From: Methylococcaceae bacterium
Lineage (GTDB): Bacteria; Pseudomonadota; Gammaproteobacteria; Methylococcales; Methylomonadaceae
Length of the DNA stretch: 64,000 nucleotides
Direction of reading: 5' to 3'
Assembly: GCA_016715325.1 (NCBI GenBank)
Contig: JADKAL010000014.1
Location: 806,001-870,000, forward strand
The position numbers and the translations under genes were made by a program. The notes under the pieces are model-generated. The model saw nothing but the letters and a program-made list of their open reading frames with translations, had not been told where the DNA came from and did no database searches. Below, piece after piece: positions 19,655 through 28,729 of this stretch. Within the stretch, counting starts at the first letter, position 1. Each line of letters begins with the position of its first letter.

Positions 19655-20692
19655 ATGCAAAAAAATACCCCCTACAACCTATTTATGACATTGGTCTTGT
19701 TAGTGACCGTGTCATTTTTCTTGCTAATTAAAGATTTTTTATTGGCTTGTTTTTGGGCAATCATCCTTGCCGTGGTTTTTGATCCGGTTTACCAGCGGTT
19801 TAGGCAATATTATAAAAATTCGGAAAAAATGTCGTTGTTCCTGACTATGCTCATGATTATCTTAGTTTTTGTTATCCCTTTGTCCACGATGACTTTGATG
19901 ATAGCCCAGGAAAGTACAGGTTATTATAATAAGATTCAAAGTGGTGAAATAAATCCACAACGGTATTTTGAAAACACACTTTTACTTTTGCCTGAATTTC
20001 CCCACATCAAGGGGATAAGCATTGAGCAGGTCAGCGCCGCAGCAGGCAACGCGTTTGAGCAGGCTGTAAGGTATATAGCGCAACAGGTTCCCGCATTGAC
20101 CCAGAATGTATTGAACCTTATCGTCCAAGTCGCATTGGCTTTTTACATTCTGTTTTTCCTATTGAGGGATGGGCATCAACTGATCAGAAAACTCATCTCA
20201 TTGATACCGATAGGTGACAGGATCGAAATAGAATTGTTTGAGCGGTTCACCAGCGTAGCCAGGGCAACCATTAAAGGCGGATTAATTGTTGCGGTTATTC
20301 AGGGCAGCATAGGAGGCTTGTTATTTTGGTCTGTCGGTATACCCGCCGCTTTTTTGTGGGGCTTATTAATGATTGTCTTAGCTTTACTGCCTATTGGTAG
20401 TGCATTAATTTGGGTGCCCGCTGCGATAATCTTGTTTTTACAAGGTCAGACATTTAATGCCGTTAGCATTTTGTTGGTCGGCATTTTAGCCATCGGATTA
20501 ATCGATAATTTTCTAAGGCCGCGACTCATTGGCAAAGACAGTAAAATGTCGGATTATTTGGTGATGGTATCCACCTTGGGCGGCTTAGCTTGGTTTTCAT
20601 TAACCGGGTTTGTATTGGGCCCCATTATTGCCGCCTTATTCGTCACTTGCTGGGAGATATTGGGGAAAGATAGCCAAGCAAATAAAACCTAA
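19655..20692 (+). CDS. AI-2E family transporter (PerM/YdiK type)
   Basis: 345 residues with about eight hydrophobic helices: two at the N-terminus, one near 65, a soluble loop, then a cluster from about 150 to 335. The conserved LFFLLRDG region, IPAAFLWGLLMIVLALLPIGSAL and IDNFLRPRLIGKDSKMSDYLV identify the family. Members are inner-membrane proteins variously linked to autoinducer-2 export or Na+/H+ exchange; the substrate here is unknown. Its stop abuts the stop of the convergent DUF2789 gene without a spacer. Confidence 0.88.
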   Translation: MQKNTPYNLFMTLVLLVTVSFFLLIKDFLLACFWAIILAVVFDPVYQRFRQYYKNSEKMSLFLTMLMIILVFVIPLSTMTLMIAQESTGYYNKIQSGEINPQRYFENTLLLLPEFPHIKGISIEQVSAAAGNAFEQAVRYIAQQVPALTQNVLNLIVQVALAFYILFFLLRDGHQLIRKLISLIPIGDRIEIELFERFTSVARATIKGGLIVAVIQGSIGGLLFWSVGIPAAFLWGLLMIVLALLPIGSALIWVPAAIILFLQGQTFNAVSILLVGILAIGLIDNFLRPRLIGKDSKMSDYLVMVSTLGGLAWFSLTGFVLGPIIAALFVTCWEILGKDSQANKT

Positions 20693-20929
20693 TTACTTTT
20701 CTCTCAATAAAGAATCTAGCCTATCCACTGATTCGCACCAATCGGAATCATCTGCTTTGGCTTCAGCCAGAAATGTTGCCTGTACTTCGTTCCAGAAATT
20801 TGCTCCAGTTAAAGGAATAGTGTCGCCTAACGGTCTGTGGGATTCAACAAAAGCGGCGATTTGTTCAGGGTCGCTCGGTAAACCCAATTGACAAAACAAG
20901 GTTTGAAGGGTGTGTAATGAAGTATCCAT
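20693..20929 (-). CDS. DUF2789 family protein
   Basis: 78 residues, beginning MDTSLHTLQTLFCQLGLPS and containing HRPLGDTIPL and FWNEVQATFLAEA, which fit the DUF2789 family of small, helical, soluble proteins of unknown function. The stop codon directly abuts that of the convergent transporter gene. Confidence 0.8.
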   Translation of the reverse strand: MDTSLHTLQTLFCQLGLPSDPEQIAAFVESHRPLGDTIPLTGANFWNEVQATFLAEAKADDSDWCESVDRLDSLLREK

Positions 20930-21027
20930 TTGAATGTCCAGAAACGAGTTAAAATTTCTGATTAATTAGCCTCATGTGATTAATATAATTACTCAATATT
21001 TAGCGATTTACCTTAGATGCTAATCAC

Positions 21028-21411
21028 TTATTTTGCCTCGTCCACCATCTGAATAGTAAGCTTTTCAACCTCTCTGGCAACTTCGATTAACTCGGCATCT
21101 TGAGACAGCGATAATAACATTTTAGCCGGTTTGATAAGGCCAATCTTTGTTTTCCCTTGATCCGTAAATACCGAGATGCGGCATGGCAATGCCATATTCA
21201 AGCGCATATCGGTAGTCATTACTTTTGCCGCTTGACCCGGATTGCAGACCTCAAAAATTTTAGATTCATTGGCAAAAGCTATACCTTTGCCGCGAAGCGT
21301 GTTTCCCAAATCATGGATATGTAATACCCCAAATCCATTATGTTTAACGGCTGATTCAAGGTCTGCCGAAGCTTGATCGAATGATTTATCTGTTTCAACG
21401 ATGTAATACAT
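21028..21411 (-). CDS. DUF302 family protein
   Basis: 127 residues. The pattern SFDQASADLESAVKHNGFGVLHIHDLGNTL and a later VCNPGQAAKVMTTDMRLNMALPCRISVF is that of DUF302, a small alpha/beta domain found alone or fused to redox and stress proteins. No signal peptide. GAGG lies 7 nt upstream of the ATG. It is probably co-oriented with the DUF502 gene 70 nt upstream. Function unknown. Confidence 0.85.
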   Translation of the reverse strand: MYYIVETDKSFDQASADLESAVKHNGFGVLHIHDLGNTLRGKGIAFANESKIFEVCNPGQAAKVMTTDMRLNMALPCRISVFTDQGKTKIGLIKPAKMLLSLSQDAELIEVAREVEKLTIQMVDEAK

Positions 21412-21481
21412 GAAGTAACCTCGATTTACCTAGCTGAATACCTTATTGGTATAAGAGTCATTTAATTGAACCTAGTGCGGT

Positions 21482-22090
21482 TTAAATTTTATCTATCTCA
21501 CCATTTACATTACCAACAACACCGGCTGTTGCGATAAAACGCAGCGCATCCTCAACCGACATGTCAATTTCCACTATATTTTTCCGTGACGTGATGACTG
21601 TTATTCCTCCTACCTGATAACTAAATGGAAAAAATACCGCAACCTGATCATCAGAAATGAAGCTATGGGGATTTTCTTCAATATCGGAAACAGTAATAAA
21701 GCCTATTTGCTGACCTTTACCTTGGGGTACATTCACCAAAACGACTTGTTTAAATTTCCCTGTCTGTTTGCCGGAAAACAGAGACGTAAAATCCCGAATT
21801 GCGCTGTAGATGCTTTTAACAATGGGAATCTGAACCAATAGCTCTTCAAAATTATCGAATAACCTTCGAAAAGTCGTTGAATCCAGAAAGCCGCCGAATA
21901 AGTAGACAAGCGGAAGAAATAACACAAATCCCAAGCCCTTAATGTACCAACTATCGGGCAAGAAAAACTTGAAGATATTGCCCAAAACAAATTCTGCGGT
22001 GCCGGCAAGCCAGAACAGCAAATAAAGCGTGAGTGTGAGAGGAATAATAGCGATAAGACCTTTAAAAAAGGTTCTACTGACGCGCTTCAT
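21482..22090 (-). CDS. DUF502 family membrane protein
   Basis: 202 residues with two N-terminal transmembrane helices (about 8-30 and 50-68). A soluble C-terminal domain contains IPIVKSIYSAIRDFTSLFSG and a late TSRKNIVEIDMSVEDALRFI. This order is typical of DUF502 inner-membrane proteins, whose role in bacteria is not established. It is in line with the DUF302 gene downstream. Confidence 0.88.
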   Translation of the reverse strand: MKRVSRTFFKGLIAIIPLTLTLYLLFWLAGTAEFVLGNIFKFFLPDSWYIKGLGFVLFLPLVYLFGGFLDSTTFRRLFDNFEELLVQIPIVKSIYSAIRDFTSLFSGKQTGKFKQVVLVNVPQGKGQQIGFITVSDIEENPHSFISDDQVAVFFPFSYQVGGITVITSRKNIVEIDMSVEDALRFIATAGVVGNVNGEIDKI

Positions 22091-22235
22091 TATTATTTTC
22101 CAATGATATAAATTATATGGCAGGCGATTAATACAGGAATTGGTTAAGGCCTATTTTCATAGACCTCAACATCGGTAGATCCGAATTAAAATCCCTATTC
22201 TACTACCTAATATTTTGTTACGACGCAAAAGCCTC

Positions 22236-22472
22236 TTAATGGGGCGGCGTGGTTGACCAATCCTGCATTGCTTCGTCACCTGGACGATCAACCTTAACTT
22301 TGCCATCTTCGACTGAGGTTACCCAACTTAAGGGGATGTAATGGTGCTGGCCGTTTTTATCTTTGTTCAGTTTGATGGTATCAGCACCCTGCATGTGATC
22401 AACAACGCCAAATTGGCCATCTTTTGAACACACAACAGGCATTTCGGGTTTAATTTGACTGGCATTAATCAT
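22236..22472 (-). CDS. DUF2171 family protein
   Basis: 78 residues, MINASQIKPEMPVVC to the end, a PRC-barrel-like fold as in DUF2171 (SKDGQFGVVDHMQGADTIKL, YIPLSWV). The ATG at 22472 is chosen because AGGAG lies 6 nt upstream; an in-frame ATG at 22526 has none. A copy of the stress palindrome lies about 125 nt upstream. The family is often found among stress genes, but its function is unknown. Confidence 0.82.
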   Translation of the reverse strand: MINASQIKPEMPVVCSKDGQFGVVDHMQGADTIKLNKDKNGQHHYIPLSWVTSVEDGKVKVDRPGDEAMQDWSTTPPH

Positions 22473-22963
22473 GGTTTTCTCCTGGCAGCTCAATCTGAGC
22501 CTATTGAATGGGAAATTCTTGTTCATTAACTCAGGCTAATGTAATTAAAAGCTCAAGTTTCTAAGCTTCGAATATACCCGTAAAACGAAAGCCGGTCTGT
22601 TCGTCTCCGTACATAGAAATTAGTTTAAAAAAATTTGAATAACTATTTTTTAACCTGGATTTTATTTCCAAATCAAATTTCAAGCCTATTTAATAAAGAT
22701 TCTAAACAAAGGAATTTTGGATCAACTATTCTATCCAATCGAATAAGTGTTTCTTCCAAAATATTGAGGATTTGTACATAAATAAGGAGATGTTTCTTTA
22801 AAGCACTGTTAATTACCGACTGTAAGACATTACACAATGTATGATCTAAGGCATTCTACTGCTTAGCTTATATGTTCTTTCAGGCGCTAAGTACGATATG
22901 GATGCCATTCTTTAATAAACACATTGGCTCTTGAATTATTAACCAGTCTTTAAGTAGAAAACT
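22473..22963. other. Intergenic region with one palindrome site
   Basis: About 490 bp of AT-rich DNA between divergent genes. Only the site at 22598 stands out. Confidence 0.5.
22598..22613. promoter_or_regulatory. Stress palindrome upstream of DUF2171 gene
   Basis: Reads tgttcgtctccgtaca, 10 of 12 fixed positions: both outer arms are perfect and the two central fixed bases differ. It is preceded by GGTC and followed by TAG. Confidence 0.5.
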
Positions 22964-23941
22964 ATGCAAGCGACAAATCGAACGACTTATGCGGCTGTAC
23001 CTTTTTTAATATTCGGCATTATTTTAATTACCGCATTTTTCTTAAAATACTTCGAACCCATGCTTCCGGATGTCCTCAGAAGTTGGGCAGATCACTTGTC
23101 AATTGCATTGATAGTGGCGGTGGTTATTGGGCTGACTTATGAATATACCTCACATCTATTTCGCGAAGAAATCCTTAAAAACCTTTTACATGATAGCCAA
23201 GAGCAGGTTTATCAAGCCCTAAGGGCTTATAACGTACTTACGCCGGTTGAAGTGTTTCGGTTGTTAAAGGAGATAGCCAGCCAGATCAATCAAACCCCAA
23301 CACTGCTTTATCCGGCGCGACCGGAAAGCGACGAATACACATTTACAGAAAGCATGGAGTTTTTTGACACGCTAGTCAAAATGCGGACTAAAGAAATTAT
23401 TGAAATACTTAGCACCTGGATAGAGCCTAATAGCCATAAGAATTTAAAATACCTTGCCAGTGACTTTATCGGGAAATATCAGCTGACTGAAATCGCAGAA
23501 GAACTGCGCCGCCAGGCGGAACCCATCTTACACGCAGGCGACCTGTCAGAAGCCGATAGAGGTTGGGTATTGAATTATATCTGGGCTTATTCCCGGTGCG
23601 AAAAGCCAATGTACAAGATTCTGGGAGATATTATGCGCACCACTTCAGATCATGAAATCGAAAAATGGATTTTATTCCTCCCGGTACAAATCCAGTCAAT
23701 AGAAATTGCTACGATGGTTAATGATTATCTGGAACGGGATACCATAATTGCTGATGATAATTTATTGCTGGTGATTCAGGCGGTGGCAGCTTTGCATCGC
23801 GCTCAAGTAGTCGATGGGGTCGCCATGCTAAAGAAATTTTCGCAACGCTTTGGCCCTCACCACCAGGAAGATGTAGAACGAATTTGGCGAAACTATGCAT
23901 TAGTGCCCGAAGAACTCAAAGGCATTTTTTTGCAGTCGTGA
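22964..23941 (+). CDS. Membrane protein with two N-terminal helices, unknown function
   Basis: 325 residues. Two transmembrane helices (about 12-28 and 45-62) are followed by a large helical cytoplasmic domain without a family I recognise. Its position just before two membrane-associated GTPase genes on the same strand (89 nt gap) suggests a shared role, perhaps as a membrane anchor or partner. No catalytic motif is visible. Confidence 0.65.
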   Translation: MQATNRTTYAAVPFLIFGIILITAFFLKYFEPMLPDVLRSWADHLSIALIVAVVIGLTYEYTSHLFREEILKNLLHDSQEQVYQALRAYNVLTPVEVFRLLKEIASQINQTPTLLYPARPESDEYTFTESMEFFDTLVKMRTKEIIEILSTWIEPNSHKNLKYLASDFIGKYQLTEIAEELRRQAEPILHAGDLSEADRGWVLNYIWAYSRCEKPMYKILGDIMRTTSDHEIEKWILFLPVQIQSIEIATMVNDYLERDTIIADDNLLLVIQAVAALHRAQVVDGVAMLKKFSQRFGPHHQEDVERIWRNYALVPEELKGIFLQS

Positions 23942-24030
23942 TTTCATTCCTACACAAAATAAATTACCGGCTTTCGACGAAAATTTTTCGATCATGGGCT
24001 ACCAATATCTTCTTAAATTAAGGAGTCATA

Positions 24031-25227
24031 ATGGCCATTGTTGATCTCTGGCGTGTCAATGGAACATGGAATCGATTGGGAAAGGCGCTGTTCAATCCGA
24101 AACCTGAAGGAATTGATTTTAAAATCGAGCAGGTCAAACAGCAATTGCCAGTGCCTGTTTTCTGGTTGTTAGGTAAAACCCAATCCGGGAAAACCTCTCT
24201 AATTCGTGCATTGACTGGCAACGATATGGCTGAAATTGGCAACGGTTTTCAGCCCTGCACCAAAGCCTCGCGTTTTTACGATTTTCCTTCGCCTAGCCAT
24301 CCAATGATACGCTTCCTCGACACCCGGGGGATCGGCGAAACCGCTTACGATCCAAGCGAGGATTTAGCCTGGTGTGCCGGACAGTCGCATTTGTTGTTGG
24401 TCGTGCTACGCGCGTTGGATATGAATCAAGCCGAGGTGGTTGCTGCCGTGAAGACAATTCACGCTCAGCATTCAAACTGGCCGATTGTGATTGTGCAAAC
24501 GACTCTTCACGAGGGCTATCCCTCATCCGGCTCAGGGCACATTTTGCCTTATCCCTATCAGCAGGCGCCATTTTCTGCTGAAGTTCCTCATGCGCTGGCC
24601 CAGGTATTGTTGCATCAGCGCGATTGGTTCAAACCGCTTCCCGTTCATTTTGTTCCCGTCGACTTTACCCAGACAGAGGATGGTTTCGAACCTGTCAATT
24701 ATGGCCTGGATGCTTTATGGGAAACCATCGAAGCGGTACTACCGGAAGGAGTGATAGGCTTGCTGCGCGGATCGGAACAGCATAAAGAACTGCTCGATTT
24801 TCATGCCCGGCAGGCACACCCACATGTAATTGGTTATGCGCTATTGAATGCGGGAATAGGAGCAATTCCAATTCCCGCAATGGGTTTATCGCTAGTGTTG
24901 GCGGTTCAAGCCAAGCTCTTCCACAGCATTGCGTCGATCTACGGGCTTAAACTGACCCGTAGGCTTTATGTCGAATTTTCCACGTTGTTAGGTACTGGAA
25001 TAAGTGTAAACCTGCTTGGACGTGAGTTGCTCAAACTGATCCCTGTTTATGGCTGGGCAGTGGCTGGGGTTTATTCCGGCGCGATGACTTATGCGCTTGG
25101 CAAGGTCTTTTGTGTTTATCTGTATGGTGTGAAACGTGGCGCTTTGCCCGATCATGCTTCTTTACAAAAGGTTTACGATGAAGCTTTTGCCCATGCCCGT
25201 CAACTCCTTAAAACCAAGGGTGGATAA
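24031..25227 (+). CDS. GTPase with C-terminal DUF697/YcjF-like membrane domain
   Basis: 398 residues. The Walker A motif GKTQSGKT is at 48-55, and a DTRGIGE G3 motif follows near 95. The usual NKxD G4 motif is not obvious (VQTTL occupies the region). The C-terminal half (about 260-380) has hydrophobic stretches GYALLNAGIGAIPIPAMG and IPVYGWAVAGVYSGAMTYALG, as in the DUF697 region of YcjF-like proteins. AGGAG lies 6 nt before the start. It ends 7 nt before the next GTPase gene, so the two are surely one operon. Confidence 0.8.
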   Translation: MAIVDLWRVNGTWNRLGKALFNPKPEGIDFKIEQVKQQLPVPVFWLLGKTQSGKTSLIRALTGNDMAEIGNGFQPCTKASRFYDFPSPSHPMIRFLDTRGIGETAYDPSEDLAWCAGQSHLLLVVLRALDMNQAEVVAAVKTIHAQHSNWPIVIVQTTLHEGYPSSGSGHILPYPYQQAPFSAEVPHALAQVLLHQRDWFKPLPVHFVPVDFTQTEDGFEPVNYGLDALWETIEAVLPEGVIGLLRGSEQHKELLDFHARQAHPHVIGYALLNAGIGAIPIPAMGLSLVLAVQAKLFHSIASIYGLKLTRRLYVEFSTLLGTGISVNLLGRELLKLIPVYGWAVAGVYSGAMTYALGKVFCVYLYGVKRGALPDHASLQKVYDEAFAHARQLLKTKGG

Positions 25228-25234
25228 ATAGCCC

Positions 25235-26770
25235 ATGCCCATCCAAACAACACGATTTAGCGTTACCCTAAGCCTACTTTTATTGTTGCCCTGGCTGGCT
25301 TTGTTAGCACTGGGAGTACGTTGGCTGTGGGAACACGGTTGGCTCTTCTATGGCGTAGGCGTATTGACGGCATCGTTGTTGTTGCTTATCAGCCTATTAC
25401 GCTGGCGAAGCAAAGCGTCAAAAGCCTTGGTATTCGAACCGGTGACTTTCACACCCAATCCAAATTGGCCTGATACCGCCCAACCTACCTGGGAGGCGAT
25501 TGAGCAACTAGCGGACAAATGGTCGAGCCAACCTGATGTTTTCACCGGTCAAGGCGCACTACTAAAATTGAGTAACGAAGTGCTGATTACTGTTGCGCAG
25601 CATTTCCACGCCGACTCCAAAAGCCCGATCATGGAATTCCCCCTACCTTATCTACTCAAATTAGTCGTGTTAGTTTGTGAAGATATACAGCGTGATGTTT
25701 TGGACAAGATACCCGGCAGCCATGCCGTGAGTGTCGGCGATTTGATCCGTTATAAAAAATGGTATGACAAAGCGACCGCAATGAAAGAAACGTTGGAAGC
25801 AGGTTATTTTTTCATCAATTGGCCCGGCGCTGCATTAGGGAAAGTACGCAGCACACTGTTGGGAAAAGGCCTGAATTTCTTGACTGATGAATTACGCCAT
25901 CGATTGGTCAATGCTTACGTACACAAGCTTGGCTATTACGCCATTCAGCTTTATAGCGGGCAATTGATCTTGGATGACTTCGAGCCAACCGAAAAATTAA
26001 CTCGCTATACACACCAAGATAGAAACCAAGCCGAACGGGATTCTAAAACGGCGGAACCGTTACGTATCCTTATTTTGGGGCAGGTTAGCGCTGGAAAATC
26101 CAGTCTGATCAACGCCCTGTTTGGTGAAATCAAAAGCGCCGAAGGCTTGTTGCCCACCACCACAGAGATTACGCCTTATGTGCTGGAGCGTGACGGTTTG
26201 CAACAAGCCATTGTGCTGGATAGCCCAGGCTATGGCGGTTTGAAGCATGATAAAGCGTTTCTTGTCTTAAAGCAGGAATGGGCTAAGGTGGACGTGATCC
26301 TGATAGTTTGCAATGCCGCGCAAGCTGCACGGCGGGCAGATGTCGAAGAGCTTGATGCCATTCGCCGCTACTTTCTGGAAGAACGCCAAAACCAATCCTT
26401 GCCAGTCATTGTCGCCGTCGCTACGAAAATTGACCGCCTACGGCCTATGCGTGAATGGCAACCGCCCTATAATATCCAAGACCCAAAACGCCCTAAGGAA
26501 TACAGTATCCGTGAGTCCTGTCTAGCCATCGCAAATGACTTGAAGTTGCCAATAGACCATATTGTCCCAGTTTGCATGGCGCCTGAATATTCCGCCTATA
26601 ATATCGATGAGGGGCTTATCCCTCTGATTCATGAGCAACTTAACGAAGCCCAGCGGGTACGTTACTTACGCTGTTTACGCCACCAGCATGACATCAGTTA
26701 CTGGCAACACTGGAGACAACAAGCCATTCAATCTGGCCAGCTTTTCTTTAAGCTGGTAACAAAAAAATGA
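25235..26770 (+). CDS. Membrane-anchored dynamin-like/Era-type GTPase
   Basis: 511 residues. Two N-terminal transmembrane helices (about 10-50) precede a helical linker and a G domain starting near 275. Walker A GQVSAGKS is at 282-289, the G2 threonine lies in LLPTTTEITP, G3 is DSPGYGG, and G4 is ATKIDRL. The layout suggests a GTPase tethered to the inner membrane. The start follows GGTGG and lies 7 nt after the preceding GTPase gene. The role is unknown; membrane remodelling or ribosome-related roles are only analogies. Confidence 0.82.
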   Translation: MPIQTTRFSVTLSLLLLLPWLALLALGVRWLWEHGWLFYGVGVLTASLLLLISLLRWRSKASKALVFEPVTFTPNPNWPDTAQPTWEAIEQLADKWSSQPDVFTGQGALLKLSNEVLITVAQHFHADSKSPIMEFPLPYLLKLVVLVCEDIQRDVLDKIPGSHAVSVGDLIRYKKWYDKATAMKETLEAGYFFINWPGAALGKVRSTLLGKGLNFLTDELRHRLVNAYVHKLGYYAIQLYSGQLILDDFEPTEKLTRYTHQDRNQAERDSKTAEPLRILILGQVSAGKSSLINALFGEIKSAEGLLPTTTEITPYVLERDGLQQAIVLDSPGYGGLKHDKAFLVLKQEWAKVDVILIVCNAAQAARRADVEELDAIRRYFLEERQNQSLPVIVAVATKIDRLRPMREWQPPYNIQDPKRPKEYSIRESCLAIANDLKLPIDHIVPVCMAPEYSAYNIDEGLIPLIHEQLNEAQRVRYLRCLRHQHDISYWQHWRQQAIQSGQLFFKLVTKK

Positions 26771-26880
26771 TCTTTTACCATCAAGTCTTTTTAGGAAAAA
26801 ATTGGGTACGTGGCTACAGTCTATTCAGAAATAGAAAGGCTGCTTTACTCTGAACTCTAGCTGTTAAAAGTAAGGCATAG

Positions 26881-26910
26881 AAAAAGGGGGCAGAGTATGC
26901 CCCCTTTTAA
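26881..26910. terminator. Bidirectional rho-independent terminator
   Basis: Stem AAAAGGGGGC/GCCCCCTTTT with a 7-nt loop. The A/T runs on both sides let it serve both the GTPase operon (+) and the PEP-CTERM-like gene (-). Confidence 0.85.
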
Positions 26911-26924
26911 TTGAACGGTTAATG

Positions 26925-27446
26925 CTATACGGTTTGAGTTTTCGCACCCATTTTACGCTTTGAAACGCCAATCAAGCCTGCAAATGCAGAACCAAACAGC
27001 CAAATAGCCGCCGGAACCGGTACATTGCTGACGCTACTATCAGCCGTTAACAGATAGGCCGTGCCTGCTCTATCGACTGAACCCATTATCTGAATGGTGT
27101 GTTCCAGGCTATTCGCCCCATTACCAAACCAACGTTGATTGAAAGAATCAAATGTCATTGCAATACCATCATAGGTGATTTTAGTAACATCGATATTTTC
27201 ATGCGGCAGCTCAATCATTCTAAGTAATACAGTAGCTATGCTGGTGGACTTAAAGCTGTATGAATGCGAAAAAATATCTCCAACCAGTGAAGGACCAAAG
27301 CCAAAACTCGCAGAGATTACTGACCCCTGATCTAAGGTTACTGTTGAGCCAACGGGTTTATTGCCCCATGTCAACGTTGCTGATAACGCGGCTTGAGAAA
27401 ATCCCGCCAACACTAATAAAGCTAAAACTGTACGCATTTTTTTCAT
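26925..27446 (-). CDS. Exported protein with PEP-CTERM-like sorting signal
   Basis: 173 residues from the ATG at 27446, which has GGAG about 8 nt upstream. An N-terminal signal peptide (MKKMRTVLALLVLAGFSQAALSA) is followed by a beta-rich domain. The C-terminus is VPVPAAIWLFGS, a hydrophobic helix, then KRKMG, matching the variant PEP-CTERM/exosortase sorting signal common in methanotroph and related genomes. Such proteins are exported and processed by exosortase, often with exopolysaccharide. A probable c-di-GMP-I riboswitch lies in its 5' leader. The specific function is unknown. Confidence 0.82.
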   Translation of the reverse strand: MKKMRTVLALLVLAGFSQAALSATLTWGNKPVGSTVTLDQGSVISASFGFGPSLVGDIFSHSYSFKSTSIATVLLRMIELPHENIDVTKITYDGIAMTFDSFNQRWFGNGANSLEHTIQIMGSVDRAGTAYLLTADSSVSNVPVPAAIWLFGSAFAGLIGVSKRKMGAKTQTV

Positions 27447-27484
27447 AAGAAACTCCAAAGTTAAAATAATATGTCTTTCGATTA

Positions 27485-27590
27485 AATAAGAAATTGCAAC
27501 TCGGCTTTCTTGAAATGACTAAATAATAAGATCCTTAGCTTTCCGTCCCTGCCTCACGACAGGTTTGGCTTTTATCGTCCTTGAATCGTG
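27485..27590 (-). promoter_or_regulatory. Probable cyclic-di-GMP-I (GEMM) riboswitch
   Basis: On the minus strand the leader reads GCCAAACC, then a 6-bp helix closed by a GUGA tetraloop (CCTGTC-GTGA-GGCAGG), then GGACGGAAAGCT, and about 40 nt later AAAGCCGAGTTGC. Order and spacing match the GEMM-I consensus: GCAAACC, a GNRA-capped P1b, GGGACGCAAAGCC, and a closing GCCGGGTTGC. The conserved CAAAGCC is changed to GAAAGCT. It ends about 40 nt before the ATG. No terminator hairpin is evident, so translational control is more likely. Confidence 0.65.
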
Positions 27591-27882
27591 TCTACCTTTT
27601 AGTTGATCACGTTAAATCACAAACTCTAATAATTTATCGGAAGGGATATTGATTAACCGGTAATTTTAAGAATGCGTTTGTGTTTTCCATCAGATCATCG
27701 GCTCTGAGGTTGAAGAGTTTCGATCTGTTTATAAGCTGAGAGTGCACATACAGATTGGCACTTTAAGAGGTTGCTAATTCGATAAAAAGTAATTTTTTAC
27801 ATCTACATGCAAGATTGAGATTAAGTAAGGGTTAAACGATTAGCTTGCCTAGTTTCTGTGATCAATTGAACCAATGTCGGAC

Positions 27883-28278
27883 TCAACGGCTAAAATCTCG
27901 CTTGGCTGATTGCTTTGATGAAGTCGGTTGATAGAAGGCCTTCATGATCCAAACAATAGGCAAAGCGGTATATATCGTTTGGATTGAGGTCACCAGCTTA
28001 AGCGCAATACTCAACGGAGAAGGTTCTACAGGCATGGTCTTACTGGTTATGTTTTGCCCCTTTGGAGATCGGTCTTTGGTGATCTCTCCTAACATAAATC
28101 CAATACCGCTTGCCAACAGCAATGAGACCGGCGTGGTCATTTGTTGTTGGAGCTTACTGGTAATCATTGATACGGTAGTTCCAATGTTGCGTTGGCGATA
28201 CAGAACTTGTTGTTCCGCAGCCTTGATTTGATGCGACAGAGATTTGGAATTATTTCTACGCTGAATATTAATAGCCAT
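27883..28278 (-). CDS. Hypothetical protein of YqjK-like position
   Basis: 131 residues. A basic N-terminus (QRRNNSKSLSHQI, VLYRQRN) is followed by a hydrophobic segment near 50-65 and another near 90-112. It follows yqjD- and yqjE-like genes, where yqjK-like genes normally sit. Its ATG overlaps the stop of the yqjE-like frame by one base (TGATG). No clear family match beyond that position. Confidence 0.6.
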   Translation of the reverse strand: MAINIQRRNNSKSLSHQIKAAEQQVLYRQRNIGTTVSMITSKLQQQMTTPVSLLLASGIGFMLGEITKDRSPKGQNITSKTMPVEPSPLSIALKLVTSIQTIYTALPIVWIMKAFYQPTSSKQSAKRDFSR

Positions 28279-28717
28279 CAGGAATGTCCTCCATCACGAT
28301 ACCTTGCAGCCTCCGGTTGTAGACTCTGTAAGGTCGCAGGAAATTTCAGAAAGCGGCTCTTTCGATAGAGATAGCGATATCCGATCAAGGCGCGCAGTAA
28401 ATTTAATACCACGGCGAGCAGTAGGGCGCTTCTTAAACTAACACCGTTCTCGATAAGCGTAATAACAACCGCAGACAGTAAACCCAGCCAAGCACTGCAA
28501 GGAGAACCGCAACCACCACGCCCGTCATGATCATATTGATAAAACTTACGCCCGCTCGCTGTGCTTCCAATGCGACAAGTTGAAGTCGATCATGACTGAG
28601 TCCACGCACCTCATGCCACAAAGTGCGAGCATCATCCAGTAGGCTTGAATCATTTACCGGAATGTCTTGCACTCCGGTTTGTTTTCTCGACTCATGGCGG
28701 GTATTTTTTGAATCCAT
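28278..28717 (-). pseudogene. YqjE-like (phage holin superfamily III) membrane protein, frameshifted
   Basis: The first frame gives MDSKNTRH to AVLGWVYCLRL and ends early at 28433 (94 residues). The adjacent frame continues LGLLSAVVITLIENGVS, RSALLLAVVLNLLRALIGY, the usual second half of YqjE-like proteins, to a stop at 28278 that overlaps the next start. One missing base near 28487-28492 (plus strand aacccagcca) explains the break and would give about 146 residues. YqjE-like proteins are small inner-membrane proteins found next to the YqjD ribosome-binding protein. True mutation or sequence error cannot be separated. Confidence 0.82.
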
Positions 28718-28729
28718 TGTAGATTTTAT

